Positions 35,752 through 46,213 of a DNA stretch of 64,000 bases are shown here, piece by piece. Source of the DNA: Lawsonibacter sp. (GTDB lineage: Bacteria; Bacillota; Clostridia; Oscillospirales; Oscillospiraceae); contig JAAWIE010000001.1 in NCBI GenBank assembly GCA_022796195.1, forward strand, positions 62,001 through 126,000. The letters run 5' to 3'. A program made the translations under genes and the position numbers. The notes beneath the pieces are model-generated. The model saw nothing but the letters and a program-made list of their open reading frames with translations. It was not told the origin of the DNA and ran no database searches. Within the stretch, counting starts at the first letter, position 1, and each line of letters begins with the position of its first letter.

Positions 35752-36633
35752 ATGGCGCGCATTAAATTTACCACCGACTCCGCCGCCGATATCCCTGCCG
35801 CGCTGCGGGAGGAGCTGAACATCCAGGTACTGCCCTTCCCCATTGCTATGGAAGACAAGGAGTATGAGGACGGCTTTGACTTCACTCCCGAGGAATTTTA
35901 CGATATGCTTCTGGCCGCGCCCAAAATCCCGACCCATGCTCAGCTCAACCCCTATGTGTTTACCGAGGTCTTTGAAGCGGCCTGGAAGGAAGGGTATACC
36001 GACCTCATCCACACCTCAATCAACTCCAAGGGGTCTGCCACCTGCGCCAATGCGGTGCAGGCTAGGGAGGAATTCTATCAGGACCACCCCGAGGCGCGGG
36101 ACGTCTTTCAAATTTATGTCATCGACACCCTGAACTACACGATGGGTTACGGCTGGGCCGTTGTCCAGGCCGCCCGAATGGCCGCCGAAGGCGCCGGTGC
36201 GCAGACCCTGGTGGACCGTATTCAGGACTGGGTAGACCATGTCCATGTGGTTTTCGCACCGCTGGACCTGCGTTTTGCCAAAAAGTCCGGGCGTATTTCC
36301 GCCGCCGCCGCCTTTGTAGGGGAGGCGCTGGGCCTCAAGCCCGTTATGACCTTCCTCCACGGAGAGTCCAAAATTCTTTCCAAGGTCCGGGGGGAGAAAG
36401 CTGTCATCGCCAAGCTGGTGGAGCTGTGCAAAACCGGGCGCAAGGCCGGCACCCCCTATCTTCTGATTCAGGGGAACAACGTGGAACAGTCGAGCAAGCT
36501 GGCCGAACTCTGCCGCCAGGAGTTGGGCGAAGAACCCGCTCTCAGCTACCACATCGGCGGCGTCATCTCCATCAATGCCGGCCCCAACCTGATTGGTTTA
36601 ATTTATTGGGACGAGGGCTTATGTGATCAATAG
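35752..36633 (+). CDS. DegV family fatty-acid-binding protein
   Basis: KFTTDSAADIPAALREELNIQVLPFPI; VIDTLNYTMGYGWAVVQAA; LDLRFAKKSGRISAAAAFVGEALGLKPVM. Confidence 0.92.
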   Translation: MARIKFTTDSAADIPAALREELNIQVLPFPIAMEDKEYEDGFDFTPEEFYDMLLAAPKIPTHAQLNPYVFTEVFEAAWKEGYTDLIHTSINSKGSATCANAVQAREEFYQDHPEARDVFQIYVIDTLNYTMGYGWAVVQAARMAAEGAGAQTLVDRIQDWVDHVHVVFAPLDLRFAKKSGRISAAAAFVGEALGLKPVMTFLHGESKILSKVRGEKAVIAKLVELCKTGRKAGTPYLLIQGNNVEQSSKLAELCRQELGEEPALSYHIGGVISINAGPNLIGLIYWDEGLCDQ

Positions 36634-36664
36634 TGGAATGCCCGCAGGCACCTCACCCTTCCAC

Positions 36665-36686
36665 TCCAGCCGTCTTTACGGCTGGA
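36665..36686 (+). terminator. Terminator after the degV-like gene
   Basis: TCCAGCCGT-CTTT-ACGGCTGGA then CTTTTTATTTT. Confidence 0.85.
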
Positions 36687-36770
36687 CTTTTTATTTTACA
36701 GATTATTCACATGGTTTGTGGTAAGATAATGGCAGTTCGCTTCCCAAACTTGACAAAGGAGGTCTGTGCC

Positions 36771-37925
36771 ATGACCAACAAACAGCTCACCTGGAAACAG
36801 CGGGGAGAACTGTGGCTTCGGTTGAGCATCCGGCTGGTTCTTTCGATTTTGGCGGTCTGGCTGACGGCAAAATTCGGCCGGCCGCTTGCCGCGCTGTTTG
36901 CCCCCTTTCTCTTTGCCTTGGCCGCAGCCGCCGTGCTGAACCCTCTGGTCAAACGGCTGCAAAAGTTTCTGGGCTGGAACCGGCAGGTTTTATCTGCGCT
37001 TTTGCTCCTGCTGGTTTTCGGCCTGCTCGGCGGCGGGCTGGCCCTGCTGGCTTATGCCGCAGCAGGGCAGCTGCTCTCCCTGGTTCAGAACTGGAGCGGC
37101 CTGCTGGACAGTCTCCAGGCTGTTTTGGACCAACTAGAGCTGTTTTTCGCCCACATCCTCACCCTGGCTCCACCTCCGGTAACGGAGATCGTGGAGAGCG
37201 CCGGGGACAGTTTGTTTCAGTGGCTCAGCGAAGCGGTGCCCTCTGCCCTGGGCAGTCTGGGACTGGAGGCCGGGGAGAAGGCCATGGCTCTGCCCTCTTT
37301 TCTGGTTGCGCTGGTCATCTTTGTTATGGCCACCTTTCTGCTCACAGCGGACTACCCCTATCTGCGCAGCCGGTATGTCCAGCACCTGGACGAGGGCGTG
37401 CTCCGGTTTTTGAGCCAGCTTCGCGCCACGGCTCTGGGGGCCTTCGGCGGCTATGTAAAGGCGGAATTTCTGCTGTCGGTGGGGGTGTTTTTTATTCTGC
37501 TGGGGGGCTTTCTCCTAATCCGTCAGCCATACGGCCTCCTGCTGGCCCTGGGCCTGGCGGTAATGGACTTTATTCCCATCATCGGGGCAGGAACCGTGAT
37601 GGTTCCTTGGGCGTTTGCGGCCCTGTTTACCGGCGATCTGCCCTCGGCCGTGGAACTGATGGCTATTTGGGGGGTCATTGCTCTGTTCCGGCGGGTGATG
37701 GAACCTAAATTTGTGGGCGACCAGACTGGGCTGTCCCCCATCCTGTCCCTGGTGTCCATCTATGTGGGGATGAAGCTGGCCGGAGTGCTGGGCATGGTCT
37801 TTGGCCCGGTGATTCTGCTGGTTATGCTCAATCTGGCCGGGATGGGTATGTTCCGGGGCGTGCGGCTGGACCTGGAAGCTGCCGCCAGAGATACCGCAGC
37901 TATTCTCAGCCGGCGGCCGGAGTAG
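36771..37925 (+). CDS. AI-2E family transporter
   Basis: Multi-TM protein with LRATALGAFGGYVKAEFLLSVGVFFILLGGFLLIRQPYGLLLALGLAVMDFIPIIGAGTVMVPWA. Confidence 0.9.
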   Translation: MTNKQLTWKQRGELWLRLSIRLVLSILAVWLTAKFGRPLAALFAPFLFALAAAAVLNPLVKRLQKFLGWNRQVLSALLLLLVFGLLGGGLALLAYAAAGQLLSLVQNWSGLLDSLQAVLDQLELFFAHILTLAPPPVTEIVESAGDSLFQWLSEAVPSALGSLGLEAGEKAMALPSFLVALVIFVMATFLLTADYPYLRSRYVQHLDEGVLRFLSQLRATALGAFGGYVKAEFLLSVGVFFILLGGFLLIRQPYGLLLALGLAVMDFIPIIGAGTVMVPWAFAALFTGDLPSAVELMAIWGVIALFRRVMEPKFVGDQTGLSPILSLVSIYVGMKLAGVLGMVFGPVILLVMLNLAGMGMFRGVRLDLEAAARDTAAILSRRPE

Positions 37926-38113
37926 AAAACTGCCGCCGTCCTGACCGGCGGCGGGGCGGGATCATATAGACTGCCGTGTTCACAATTTCCCCAAATTCTC
38001 TCCGGTAAAATTCAAAAAGATATTCTTTTTTCTTCATGCTTTTTTCATATTTTGGAGTTATGATAGCCTCAGTTCAAGGGAAAACTTGACCCGTTTCGAA
38101 AGGAGCGTTTATC

Positions 38114-39481
38114 ATGGAAGAATTCAACTTTTACAACAACGAAAACGACGGCTACCGAGGCGGCTTCGGCGGCTATGTGGACCCGGCCCCGGTTGTGCCC
38201 GGCACCCCCTTCGGCGCCGGTGGTCCCCCCAAAAAGAAAAAGGGCGGCGCGGCCAAAATTGTAGCTCTGGTATTGGCCTGCACCATTGCCGGGGGCGGAG
38301 CTGGTGTAGGCGGGGCCTACCTCTATAACCGCATGGCAGAACCCAAGCACGCCACCACCATCTATGAGGAGGAGCGGCCCAAGGTACAGACTGTGGTCAA
38401 CACCAACAACGGCCAGCCTATGACGCCGGAACAGCTCTACGCCGCGAACCTTCCCTCCTGTGTGGGCATTACAGTCAACACAACGGTCAATATTTTCGGT
38501 CAGACCACCACCTCCGCCGCCTCCGGTTCCGGCTTTGTCCTCACGCAGGACGGCTATATTGCCACCAACTACCATGTGATTGAGAGCGCCGACAATGACC
38601 CCTCCGTCACCATTCAGGTGGCCTTCGCCAATGGCGACAAGTACGATGCCAAGCTCATCGGCGGAGAGAAGGATAACGATGTGGCCGTGCTGAAAATCGA
38701 GGCCGACGGCCTCACTCCGGTCACCCTGGGCGACAGCTCCAAGCTGGTGGTGGGCGAGGCGGTGTACGCCATCGGCAACCCCCTGGGTGAGCTGACCTAC
38801 TCCCTGACCGACGGCCTCGTCTCTGCCCTGGACCGGCTCATCTCCACCGGAAACGGCAATGACAGCACAACCCTCAATGTGCTTCAGACCAACTGTGCGA
38901 TTAACCCGGGCAACTCCGGCGGACCCCTCTTTGACAGTTACGGCAATGTCATCGGCATCACCACCGCCAAGTATACCCAGTCTTCCTCCGGCGTCAATGC
39001 CGAAGGTCTGGGCTTCGCTCTCCCCATCAACGATGTGAAGGACATTTTGGCTGACCTCATCGCCCATGGCTACGTCACTGGCAAGCCTTACATGGGGGTT
39101 CAGGTGATGGACGTTTCCTCCGAGGCCCAGCGGTACGGTATCACAGCCGGCGCGGCGGTGTCCTATGTGGCGGAGAACTCCTGCGCACAGAAAGCGGGGC
39201 TCCAAATCAACGACATCATCACCGCGATTGACGAAACTGCAATCGACTCTTCCACCGCGCTGACCGCCGCGCTGTCCACCGGCTATAAGGCGGGGGACAC
39301 CGCTACCCTCACCGTCATCCGCAACCAACAGGAGCTGAAGCTCACCATTACGTTTGACGAGAAGAACGCCGAGACCACAGCCAACAACCAGATTCAGCAG
39401 AACAACCAGCAGCAGCCCTCCCAGGGCGGCAGCTACTACGGCGGCTACCAGTGGCCCTTTGGCAATATGTTCCCCTGGTAA
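38114..39481 (+). CDS. HtrA/DegP-like trypsin-like serine protease with PDZ domain
   Basis: TM anchor; YIATNYHVIE, NDVAVLKIEADGL, NPGNSGGPLFDSYGNVIGI; PDZ region YMGVQVMDVSSEAQRYGITAGAAVSYV. Confidence 0.93.
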   Translation: MEEFNFYNNENDGYRGGFGGYVDPAPVVPGTPFGAGGPPKKKKGGAAKIVALVLACTIAGGGAGVGGAYLYNRMAEPKHATTIYEEERPKVQTVVNTNNGQPMTPEQLYAANLPSCVGITVNTTVNIFGQTTTSAASGSGFVLTQDGYIATNYHVIESADNDPSVTIQVAFANGDKYDAKLIGGEKDNDVAVLKIEADGLTPVTLGDSSKLVVGEAVYAIGNPLGELTYSLTDGLVSALDRLISTGNGNDSTTLNVLQTNCAINPGNSGGPLFDSYGNVIGITTAKYTQSSSGVNAEGLGFALPINDVKDILADLIAHGYVTGKPYMGVQVMDVSSEAQRYGITAGAAVSYVAENSCAQKAGLQINDIITAIDETAIDSSTALTAALSTGYKAGDTATLTVIRNQQELKLTITFDEKNAETTANNQIQQNNQQQPSQGGSYYGGYQWPFGNMFPW

Positions 39482-39506
39482 CCCCCCTCCTGGAAACACA
39501 GTTCAT

Positions 39507-39532
39507 GCCCAAAGAGCGTCCGCTCTTTGGGC
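39507..39532 (+). terminator. Terminator after the HtrA-like gene
   Basis: GCCCAAAGAGCG-TC-CGCTCTTTGGGC then ACTTTTTT. Confidence 0.85.
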
Positions 39533-39613
39533 ACTTTTTTACAAAACCATGGACAATCCCGAAAAAACAGGTATAATATAAAATGACAGATCATACAGAA
39601 GAGGGATATTACT

Positions 39614-40792
39614 ATGGAAATCAACGGACAAACCGTCAGCGGAACCACCCGCTACGATCAAATGGGGCTCTCCCCGGAACTGATACGGGCTGTGGAAAAG
39701 AAGGGCTACGTGGAGGCCACCCCCATTCAGACCGGGGCCGTCCCCCACTTTATGGAGTGGAAGGACGTCATTGCCAAGGCCCCGACCGGAACAGGAAAAA
39801 CCTTTGCGTTCGGCATTCCGATGGTGGAACACACCGACCCCGCCGGAAGTGACATTACCGGCCTGGTGCTGGCCCCCACCCGAGAACTGGCCATTCAAAT
39901 CCGGGACGAGCTGCGGGACCTGTGCGCGTTCAAGGAGGGAGTGCGGGTGGTCTGTCTCTACGGTGGACAGCCCATCAACAGCCAGATTACCCAGCTGAAG
40001 AAACGGCCACAGATTGTGGTTGCCACCCCGGGCCGGCTGATGGATCACATGAAGCGGCGCACCATCCGGCTGGACCAGGTGGAGACAGTGGTGCTGGACG
40101 AGGCGGACCGGATGCTGGACATGGGGTTCGTCCGGGATGTGACCCATATTCTGGATACTATGCCCCAGCGGAAAAATTTGGGCATGTTTTCCGCCACTAT
40201 CTCCCGGGAGGTGCTGGACATCTCCTGGGTCTATCAGCGGGAACCGGTGGAAATCACGGTACAGGCTGATCAAGAGAACCGGCCCGACATTGCCCAGTAC
40301 CGGCTGGATGTGGACCGGGGGGACAAGGCGGACACGATGGCTTGTCTGTTGGAGATGGGGGACTACGAGCGGGTCATTGCCTTCTGCAACACCAAAAATA
40401 TGGCAGACCGGCTGGCTGGTCTGCTGGTTATGCGGGGAATGAACTGCGAGGCAATCCATGGAGATATCAGCCAATCCCTCCGAGAGCGCACCCTGCAAAA
40501 ATTCCGGGACGGCAAGCTGCGTGTGCTGGCTGCCACCGACGTGGCCGCCCGGGGGCTGGATATTGATGACGTGGATGCGGTGTTCAACTACGACATTCCG
40601 GATGAAAACGAATATTACATCCACCGTATTGGCCGGACAGGCAGAGCCAAGCGGCACGGAGTAGCGTTTTCCCTGGTGTCCACTGTCACTGAGGGCCTGC
40701 GGCTGGACGAGATTGCAAAGTCCACTGGAAGTCAGATTAGGGCAGTCCATTTTAATGAGAAGGGCGACCTTGTGGCCGCTGTGCCCCAGTGA
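39614..40792 (+). CDS. DEAD/DEAH box RNA helicase
   Basis: APTGTGKTFAFGIPM, VLDEADRMLDMGF, FSATISREVL, HRIGRTGRAKRHG. Confidence 0.95.
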   Translation: MEINGQTVSGTTRYDQMGLSPELIRAVEKKGYVEATPIQTGAVPHFMEWKDVIAKAPTGTGKTFAFGIPMVEHTDPAGSDITGLVLAPTRELAIQIRDELRDLCAFKEGVRVVCLYGGQPINSQITQLKKRPQIVVATPGRLMDHMKRRTIRLDQVETVVLDEADRMLDMGFVRDVTHILDTMPQRKNLGMFSATISREVLDISWVYQREPVEITVQADQENRPDIAQYRLDVDRGDKADTMACLLEMGDYERVIAFCNTKNMADRLAGLLVMRGMNCEAIHGDISQSLRERTLQKFRDGKLRVLAATDVAARGLDIDDVDAVFNYDIPDENEYYIHRIGRTGRAKRHGVAFSLVSTVTEGLRLDEIAKSTGSQIRAVHFNEKGDLVAAVPQ

Positions 40793-41367
40793 TGAAGGGA
40801 AAAAGAGGCCATTTCTGGCTGGATTTCGTCGCCTGCTTTCTGATTCCGGCCTACACCCTGCTCTTTGCAGGGAGCGTGCAGTGGTTTGGCACCAACTTTT
40901 CGGTCATCGCCGTCACCGGGCCGGACCACTACCGGGGCTTCGTCTACTGGGGGCTTTTGGCCGGAGGATACTTCTTTGTTGTGTTGAACAAGCTGGCTTT
41001 CGTCCTGTCTGGTCTCTGGGCGCGGGTGTGTGTGCGCCTGCTGGCCGCCGGGGCCGCGCTGTCCCTGGCCTACGCGCTGGCGATTCCCTACCTGCCCCAG
41101 TATTTCCCTAAATATGCCGCCCTCCATGTGGTTCTGGCCGCTGGGGCTAGCGTTCTGCTGATGCTGGCCCTCCTGCTTATCATCCTGCTGCTGCGCCGCC
41201 GGGACCCCGCCCGCTGGACGATGCCTATGCGGAGCTGGTGGTTGATTGCGGCCGGCTGCGCCGTCCTCTTCCTCATTCCCAGAATGGTGTCCACCGCTTT
41301 GGAGGTCTTTTTTACCATCTCCGCCGCCCTGCTGGCCCGGAGACTCTGGCTGCTGGCCGAGGGTTAA
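40789..41367 (+). CDS. Hypothetical membrane protein
   Basis: 192-aa multi-TM ORF with ATGA overlap with the helicase gene. Confidence 0.6.
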   Translation: MMKGKRGHFWLDFVACFLIPAYTLLFAGSVQWFGTNFSVIAVTGPDHYRGFVYWGLLAGGYFFVVLNKLAFVLSGLWARVCVRLLAAGAALSLAYALAIPYLPQYFPKYAALHVVLAAGASVLLMLALLLIILLLRRRDPARWTMPMRSWWLIAAGCAVLFLIPRMVSTALEVFFTISAALLARRLWLLAEG

Positions 41368-41455
41368 AATCTTTGGCCTGCCTCTTGCAAACACGATTCT
41401 GAATGTGGTACAATAATCTGCCAAACAGGAAATAAAGGATAGGGAGTGGACCCTT

Positions 41456-43063
41456 TTGTCAACTTACGAAGCTGAGATTAAGCGCCGCCGCACCTTTGCC
41501 ATCATCTCTCACCCGGACGCGGGCAAGACCACCCTGACGGAAAAATTTCTGCTCTATGGTGGGGCCATTGCCCAAGCGGGACAGGTGAAAGGAAAGAAAA
41601 ATACCCGGGCGGCCACCTCCGACTGGATGGAGATTGAAAAACAGAGGGGGATCTCGGTGACCTCCTCGGTGATGCAGTTTCAATACGAAGGTTTCTGCAT
41701 CAACATTTTGGATACCCCCGGCCACCAGGACTTCTCTGAGGACACCTATCGTACGCTCATGGCGGCGGACAGCGCGGTTATGGTTATCGATGGGGCCAAG
41801 GGTGTGGAGGCCCAGACTCGAAAGCTGTTCAAGGTGTGCGCCATGCGGGATATCCCCATCTTTACGTTTATCAACAAGATGGACCGAGAGGCGCGGGACC
41901 CCTTTGAGCTGTGTGAGGAACTGGAGCATGAGCTTGGCATTGACACCTATGCCATAAATTGGCCCATCGGCTGCGGCAAGGAGTTCAAGGGAGTCTACGA
42001 CCGGCAGAACCGGAAGGTGATCCACTTTACCTCCAACACCAACGCCCGGGCGGCTACCGCCACCCAGATTGAGCCCGACGACCCCGCGCTGGCGGAGCTC
42101 ATCGGGGAAGGGAGGCGGGACCAGCTGGTGGACGAGATTGAACTGCTGGATGGGGCCTCCTGCGACTTCGACCTGGACCGGGTGCGCCATGGCAAACTGT
42201 CGCCGGTATTCTTCGGTTCCGCCCTCACCAATTTTGGTGTGGAGCCTTTTTTGGAAGAATTTCTCCGTATGACCACCGCTCCCCTGCCCCGGAAGGCCGG
42301 GGAGGAAGTGATTGACTCCTTTGACAAGGATTTTTCTGCCTTCGTTTTTAAGATTCAGGCTAATATGAATAAGGCCCACCGGGACCGCATTGCTTTTATG
42401 CGGGTGGTGTCCGGCAAGTTTGAGGCGGACAAGGAGGTCTACCACCTCCAGGGGAATAAAAAAATCCGCCTGTCCCGGCCCCAGCAGCTCATGGCGGCGG
42501 AACGCGAGATGATTGAGGAAGCCTACGCCGGAGACATCATTGGTGTGTTTGACCCCGGTATTTTCTCCATCGGCGATACGCTGTGTGCCCCTGGGAAGAA
42601 ATTCCGGTTTGACCCGATTCCAACCTTTGCCCCGGAACACTTTGAACGCATCCGCTCGGTGGATACCATGAAGCGCAAACAGTTTTTGAAAGGCGTGGAA
42701 CAGATTGCCCAAGAGGGCGCCATCCAAATTTTTAAGACCCCATACTCCGGCATGGAAGAAGTGATTGTGGGGGTGGTGGGCACCCTGCAATTTGATGTAC
42801 TAGAGTATCGTCTGCGGGCGGAGTACAATGTGGAGCTGTACAAGGAGGGACTTCCCTTTGAATATCTGCGGTGGATTGTCAAGGAAGATGAGGACGCCCC
42901 GCCGCGGAAGGAAGAGGACCTGCTGCTCCCCAACGACGCCAAGCTGGTGGAGGATTACAAGGGAAATCAGCTTCTTCTGTTTGCCTCCCAGTGGTCCATT
43001 CAATGGGTCACCGACCGGAACAAGGGCCTGAAGCTGGCTGAGTTCGGCGGAGCGAAGTTTTAG
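41456..43063 (+). CDS. prfC: Peptide chain release factor 3
   Basis: TTG start; RRRTFAIISHPDAGKTTLTEKFLLYGGAIAQAGQVKGKK; SDWMEIEKQRGISVTSSVMQF; DTPGHQDFSEDTYR; FINKMDREARDPFEL. Confidence 0.96.
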   Translation: MSTYEAEIKRRRTFAIISHPDAGKTTLTEKFLLYGGAIAQAGQVKGKKNTRAATSDWMEIEKQRGISVTSSVMQFQYEGFCINILDTPGHQDFSEDTYRTLMAADSAVMVIDGAKGVEAQTRKLFKVCAMRDIPIFTFINKMDREARDPFELCEELEHELGIDTYAINWPIGCGKEFKGVYDRQNRKVIHFTSNTNARAATATQIEPDDPALAELIGEGRRDQLVDEIELLDGASCDFDLDRVRHGKLSPVFFGSALTNFGVEPFLEEFLRMTTAPLPRKAGEEVIDSFDKDFSAFVFKIQANMNKAHRDRIAFMRVVSGKFEADKEVYHLQGNKKIRLSRPQQLMAAEREMIEEAYAGDIIGVFDPGIFSIGDTLCAPGKKFRFDPIPTFAPEHFERIRSVDTMKRKQFLKGVEQIAQEGAIQIFKTPYSGMEEVIVGVVGTLQFDVLEYRLRAEYNVELYKEGLPFEYLRWIVKEDEDAPPRKEEDLLLPNDAKLVEDYKGNQLLLFASQWSIQWVTDRNKGLKLAEFGGAKF

Positions 43064-43192
43064 AAGGTGCGGCCATAGATGTGGCGTCGACGATGAATCA
43101 ATGGGATACTCTCCTGCGTCCTGGCGGATGAGGAGCTGTTCGAAGTACTCAAAAGAAAGAATTATCTTCTGTAATATAATTTCCAGCTTATA

Positions 43193-43221
43193 GGGGGATT
43201 TCACATCAGGTGAAATCCCCC
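43193..43221. terminator. Bidirectional terminator between prfC (+) and the Ter-locus HAD gene (-)
   Basis: GGGGGATTTCAC-atcag-GTGAAATCCCCC. Confidence 0.8.
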
Positions 43222-43245
43222 TTAACAAATGTTCGCGATATGTAT

Positions 43246-44016
43246 TCATAGCCGCTCAAATGCTCCGGCTGCATCCAAGACCGTCTCCAGTACAAAGTCT
43301 GGAAAGCGGCCTGCGCCCCTGTGGACCCGCAGGATTCCAGCGGCGGCACTCAGCAGAGCTCCGTCGGGCAGGAGCCCAAGGCCGGCCATAGGAAACATGG
43401 GGAGATCTATGACGCTGTCCCCGGCACAGATCACTTCATCCGGTCGGAATTTTTCCCGCAGACGGCGGACCGCAGTCCCCTTATTCAGGGGCGGCGGGAA
43501 GAAATAGACCTTCCGCCCGGATACCGCAATTTCCAGGCTGGTTTGTCCCGCAAAAAACGCGCCGCCTGCCTGGGCGCTCTCCCCGTCGTCGCAGGCCGCA
43601 AAAAGATAGAGCCCATCAACTATCCGGCTCCGCCGGAGCATGGGGGCCTCCGGCAGGCGGCGGGCCAGGTTGGACAATTCCTCGCGCCAAGGGGCGGTCA
43701 GTTCCAGCGTCTGGCTGTGCCAGGCCGGGTCCTCTGCCCCGTTGTCCAGTAAGATCCCGCCATTGGTGGTCACTGCGTACTGGGGCACACAGTCCGGCGG
43801 CCAGTGGATGCGCCGGTATTGGCTGACCGACCGGGTAGTCACCGGGACAAAGCGAGTTTTCCGGTTCACCTGGGCCAGCAGTTCCAGGGAACGCACCGTA
43901 CAAAAACTCTGTTCTTTGCCCTCCAAAAGCTCCACACACTGGTCCGTCTCCTGCCGGTGCCGGTAGGAGAACAACAGGGTGTTGTCCAAATCGCTGGCGA
44001 ACAGGATAGATCCCAT
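43246..44016 (-). CDS. HAD family hydrolase (Ter-locus associated)
   Basis: LFASDLDNTLLFSYRHR, TTRSVSQYRRIHWPPDCVPQYAVTTNGG, DEVICAGDSVIDLPMF. Confidence 0.85.
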   Translation of the reverse strand: MGSILFASDLDNTLLFSYRHRQETDQCVELLEGKEQSFCTVRSLELLAQVNRKTRFVPVTTRSVSQYRRIHWPPDCVPQYAVTTNGGILLDNGAEDPAWHSQTLELTAPWREELSNLARRLPEAPMLRRSRIVDGLYLFAACDDGESAQAGGAFFAGQTSLEIAVSGRKVYFFPPPLNKGTAVRRLREKFRPDEVICAGDSVIDLPMFPMAGLGLLPDGALLSAAAGILRVHRGAGRFPDFVLETVLDAAGAFERL

Positions 44017-44019
44017 GGC

Positions 44020-45072
44020 TCAATTATCTGCCAGAGCCTGGATAAGACCGCAGGCCCGGTAATGCTCCAGCGGGTATTCCACCAGACGGGCGCCCTTCTC
44101 CTTCGCCAGCTGGTAGAGATGCCCTAAATGTTCCGCGTCGTGCAGACTGCGCACCAGAATCATCCAAGGCATCCGCCGCAGCAGTACCCGGGTCGCCTCG
44201 CCAATGCCCGGCTTAACCAGGTTCCGATCCTGAAGCCCGAAGTGTGCGCAGATACTGGATACCTCCTCCGCCGCGCTTTGGGAGAAGGTCCGCTCCTCCT
44301 CCTGCCGGGGGCGGGTATCCGGGAAACGGTCCGCCACCGTATTCAGAAAGGCGTATGTCTGGTCCTGCTCCCTCCACTGGCTGTAAAAAGCTGCTCCATG
44401 GAACTCACCAGGGGCAATGATGTCTGAGCGGTAGAAGGTGCGGCTCAACAGTCCGGACACTGTCGCGTTCAGACAGGAGCTGGCGATCAAAAAATCGTCG
44501 CGTGTGCCCCATTTTCCGGCCAGACAGCCCGGGTCGGATAGTACGGCCAGCCCTCCGTCTACGCCGGGGTACTGCGCCGCCGCCTGTCTCAGCTCCTGCT
44601 GAATGGCGCCTTTGCCCGTCCAGCCGTCCACGAACTGGAGTTGTTCCGGACGGTGCCGCCCCAGGATATAGGACATGGCGGCATGGTCGATCCCTCTGCC
44701 TCGGATGATGGAAATGGTATAATGTTCCACGGCTGTGCCGTATCGGAACTTGAGATACCACTGAATCAGGATCCCGATGGGTGTACCTGCCCGGGCCAGC
44801 GAGACAAGGACTACATCCCGGCCCTTATCTCGCCAAATTTTCTCCGCCACGCAGGCCACCGCCTCCGCCGTCATGCCGGCGTACCGGTCCAAGGCGTCCT
44901 GGTATGCGGCCAGATAGGCGGAGGAAGGCTCATACTCTACTGGCAGCATTTCGGAGTAGTGGGTACCGCTCTGGATTTTTGCTTCCCGCTCTCGAGTTCC
45001 CATAGGCTCCACCAGACCGGTAATGTCCTTCAATAGGATGGTCACGTCACAGCTCTGATAGGTACCAAACAT
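44020..45072 (-). CDS. StiP / PRTase_1 family protein (Ter-locus associated)
   Basis: MFGTYQSCDVTILLKDITGLVEPMGTREREAKIQSGTHYSEMLPVEYEPS; VVLVSLARAGTPIGILIQW; position beside PRTase/TRSP, HAD and TerD genes. Confidence 0.8.
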   Translation of the reverse strand: MFGTYQSCDVTILLKDITGLVEPMGTREREAKIQSGTHYSEMLPVEYEPSSAYLAAYQDALDRYAGMTAEAVACVAEKIWRDKGRDVVLVSLARAGTPIGILIQWYLKFRYGTAVEHYTISIIRGRGIDHAAMSYILGRHRPEQLQFVDGWTGKGAIQQELRQAAAQYPGVDGGLAVLSDPGCLAGKWGTRDDFLIASSCLNATVSGLLSRTFYRSDIIAPGEFHGAAFYSQWREQDQTYAFLNTVADRFPDTRPRQEEERTFSQSAAEEVSSICAHFGLQDRNLVKPGIGEATRVLLRRMPWMILVRSLHDAEHLGHLYQLAKEKGARLVEYPLEHYRACGLIQALADN

Positions 45073-46213
45073 TGCGTCCTCCCTGTAACAAGTAAATCTG
45101 CCCGCACCCCCAAGGGGCCCAAGCGGCGGTCAATTCATTCAGCGCCTCTTGCCGGTAGGTTGGGGCGTCCGACACCACAATCAGCGCATCGCATGGGGCA
45201 AAGTTGTAGAGATAGGTGTCCCGCTCCGCTTCATAAAAGCTGCTAAGCTTTTTCCCCGAAGTGATGGGATAGCCAGGGGCAGCGCAGAGCCCGATGGGAC
45301 TCCGGGTAGTGGCGTGGCATTGGACGGAATATCCCCGGTGCTCCAGCTCCCTGCCCAGCACGAGGGCGGGATACATACACTCCTCGGTCCCCAGCACCAC
45401 AATGCGCTCCAGGCCGCGGAGAGCAGAAGCGGCGAACGTCCAAAAAGCGCCGGCCATCTTCTGGCAGTGTTCCTGATAGCGGTGGATGGGGGTCCCTCTT
45501 CGGGGGTCGGGCAGGGGCGGACTGTCCAGCTCACCGTGGGAGAACGTATTCTCTGCCCCCTTCGCCGGTTCCGCCTCCTCTACCTGGAATGCTGCTGCAG
45601 TTCCGGCGGGGTCCTCCCCGGTCACTTTGACCAGCCATTCGCTGTGCAGGCCCGCCTCCAGCATTCTCTGTTCATCCTCCGGCGAAACCCGGTTGAGCAG
45701 AGAGGCCGCAACCAGCCGCTTTTCCCCGAAACCGGGGTACTGCTCCCGGAGCTTGCGGACCATGTTTCGCAAGGTTTTGCCGGTGGAGATCTCATCATCC
45801 ACCAGAATTACCCACTCGGTCTCCTTGAGCCGTGCCTCCAGGCGGTCGCCGCAGAGCTTCTGCTCTACGGCATGGCTGTGCTCTTCGGAAAACAGCGCCC
45901 AGGTTTCCACTTCGGGCACCGGCTCCCGGGTTGTATGCAGATACAGGCATTCCGGCCCCAGCCGGCTGGCAGCCGCTGCGCCGATGGCCGTTGCTGTTTC
46001 GGCAAAACCGATGACCAATTTGGTCCCAGGGTACTTTTGAGCCAGCTGGCCGCCCAGCGTTTCCATCATCTCCAGCGCCTGGGTGGGAGATACTGGGATA
46101 TGCTTGGCCTGAAGGGGGTTTACCAGCAGATAGGACCGCTTGGTGTTGTTGACCCGCTTAGCGACGCGCAGGATGTCAGTTTGAACATAGCGCAAGCGAT
46201 TCCCTCCATTCAT
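45047..46213 (-). CDS. Phosphoribosyltransferase domain protein with TRSP-like C-terminus (Ter-locus associated)
   Basis: PRTase signature WVILVDDEISTGKTLRNMV; KLVIGFAETATAIG; C-terminal YQEHCQKMAGAFW...VLGTEECMYPALVLGRELE. Confidence 0.8.
   Translation of the reverse strand: MNGGNRLRYVQTDILRVAKRVNNTKRSYLLVNPLQAKHIPVSPTQALEMMETLGGQLAQKYPGTKLVIGFAETATAIGAAAASRLGPECLYLHTTREPVPEVETWALFSEEHSHAVEQKLCGDRLEARLKETEWVILVDDEISTGKTLRNMVRKLREQYPGFGEKRLVAASLLNRVSPEDEQRMLEAGLHSEWLVKVTGEDPAGTAAAFQVEEAEPAKGAENTFSHGELDSPPLPDPRRGTPIHRYQEHCQKMAGAFWTFAASALRGLERIVVLGTEECMYPALVLGRELEHRGYSVQCHATTRSPIGLCAAPGYPITSGKKLSSFYEAERDTYLYNFAPCDALIVVSDAPTYRQEALNELTAAWAPWGCGQIYLLQGGRNVWYLSEL

Noticed and set aside
38069-39499. 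476-aa minus-strand ORF opposite the HtrA-like gene
   Set aside because: Mirror ORF; the plus strand has an intact protease/PDZ protein.
43070-43175. Possible gene remnant after prfC (frame VLADEELFEVLKRKNYLL*)
   Set aside because: Only about 18 residues of plausible protein-like sequence; too short to assign to any family.
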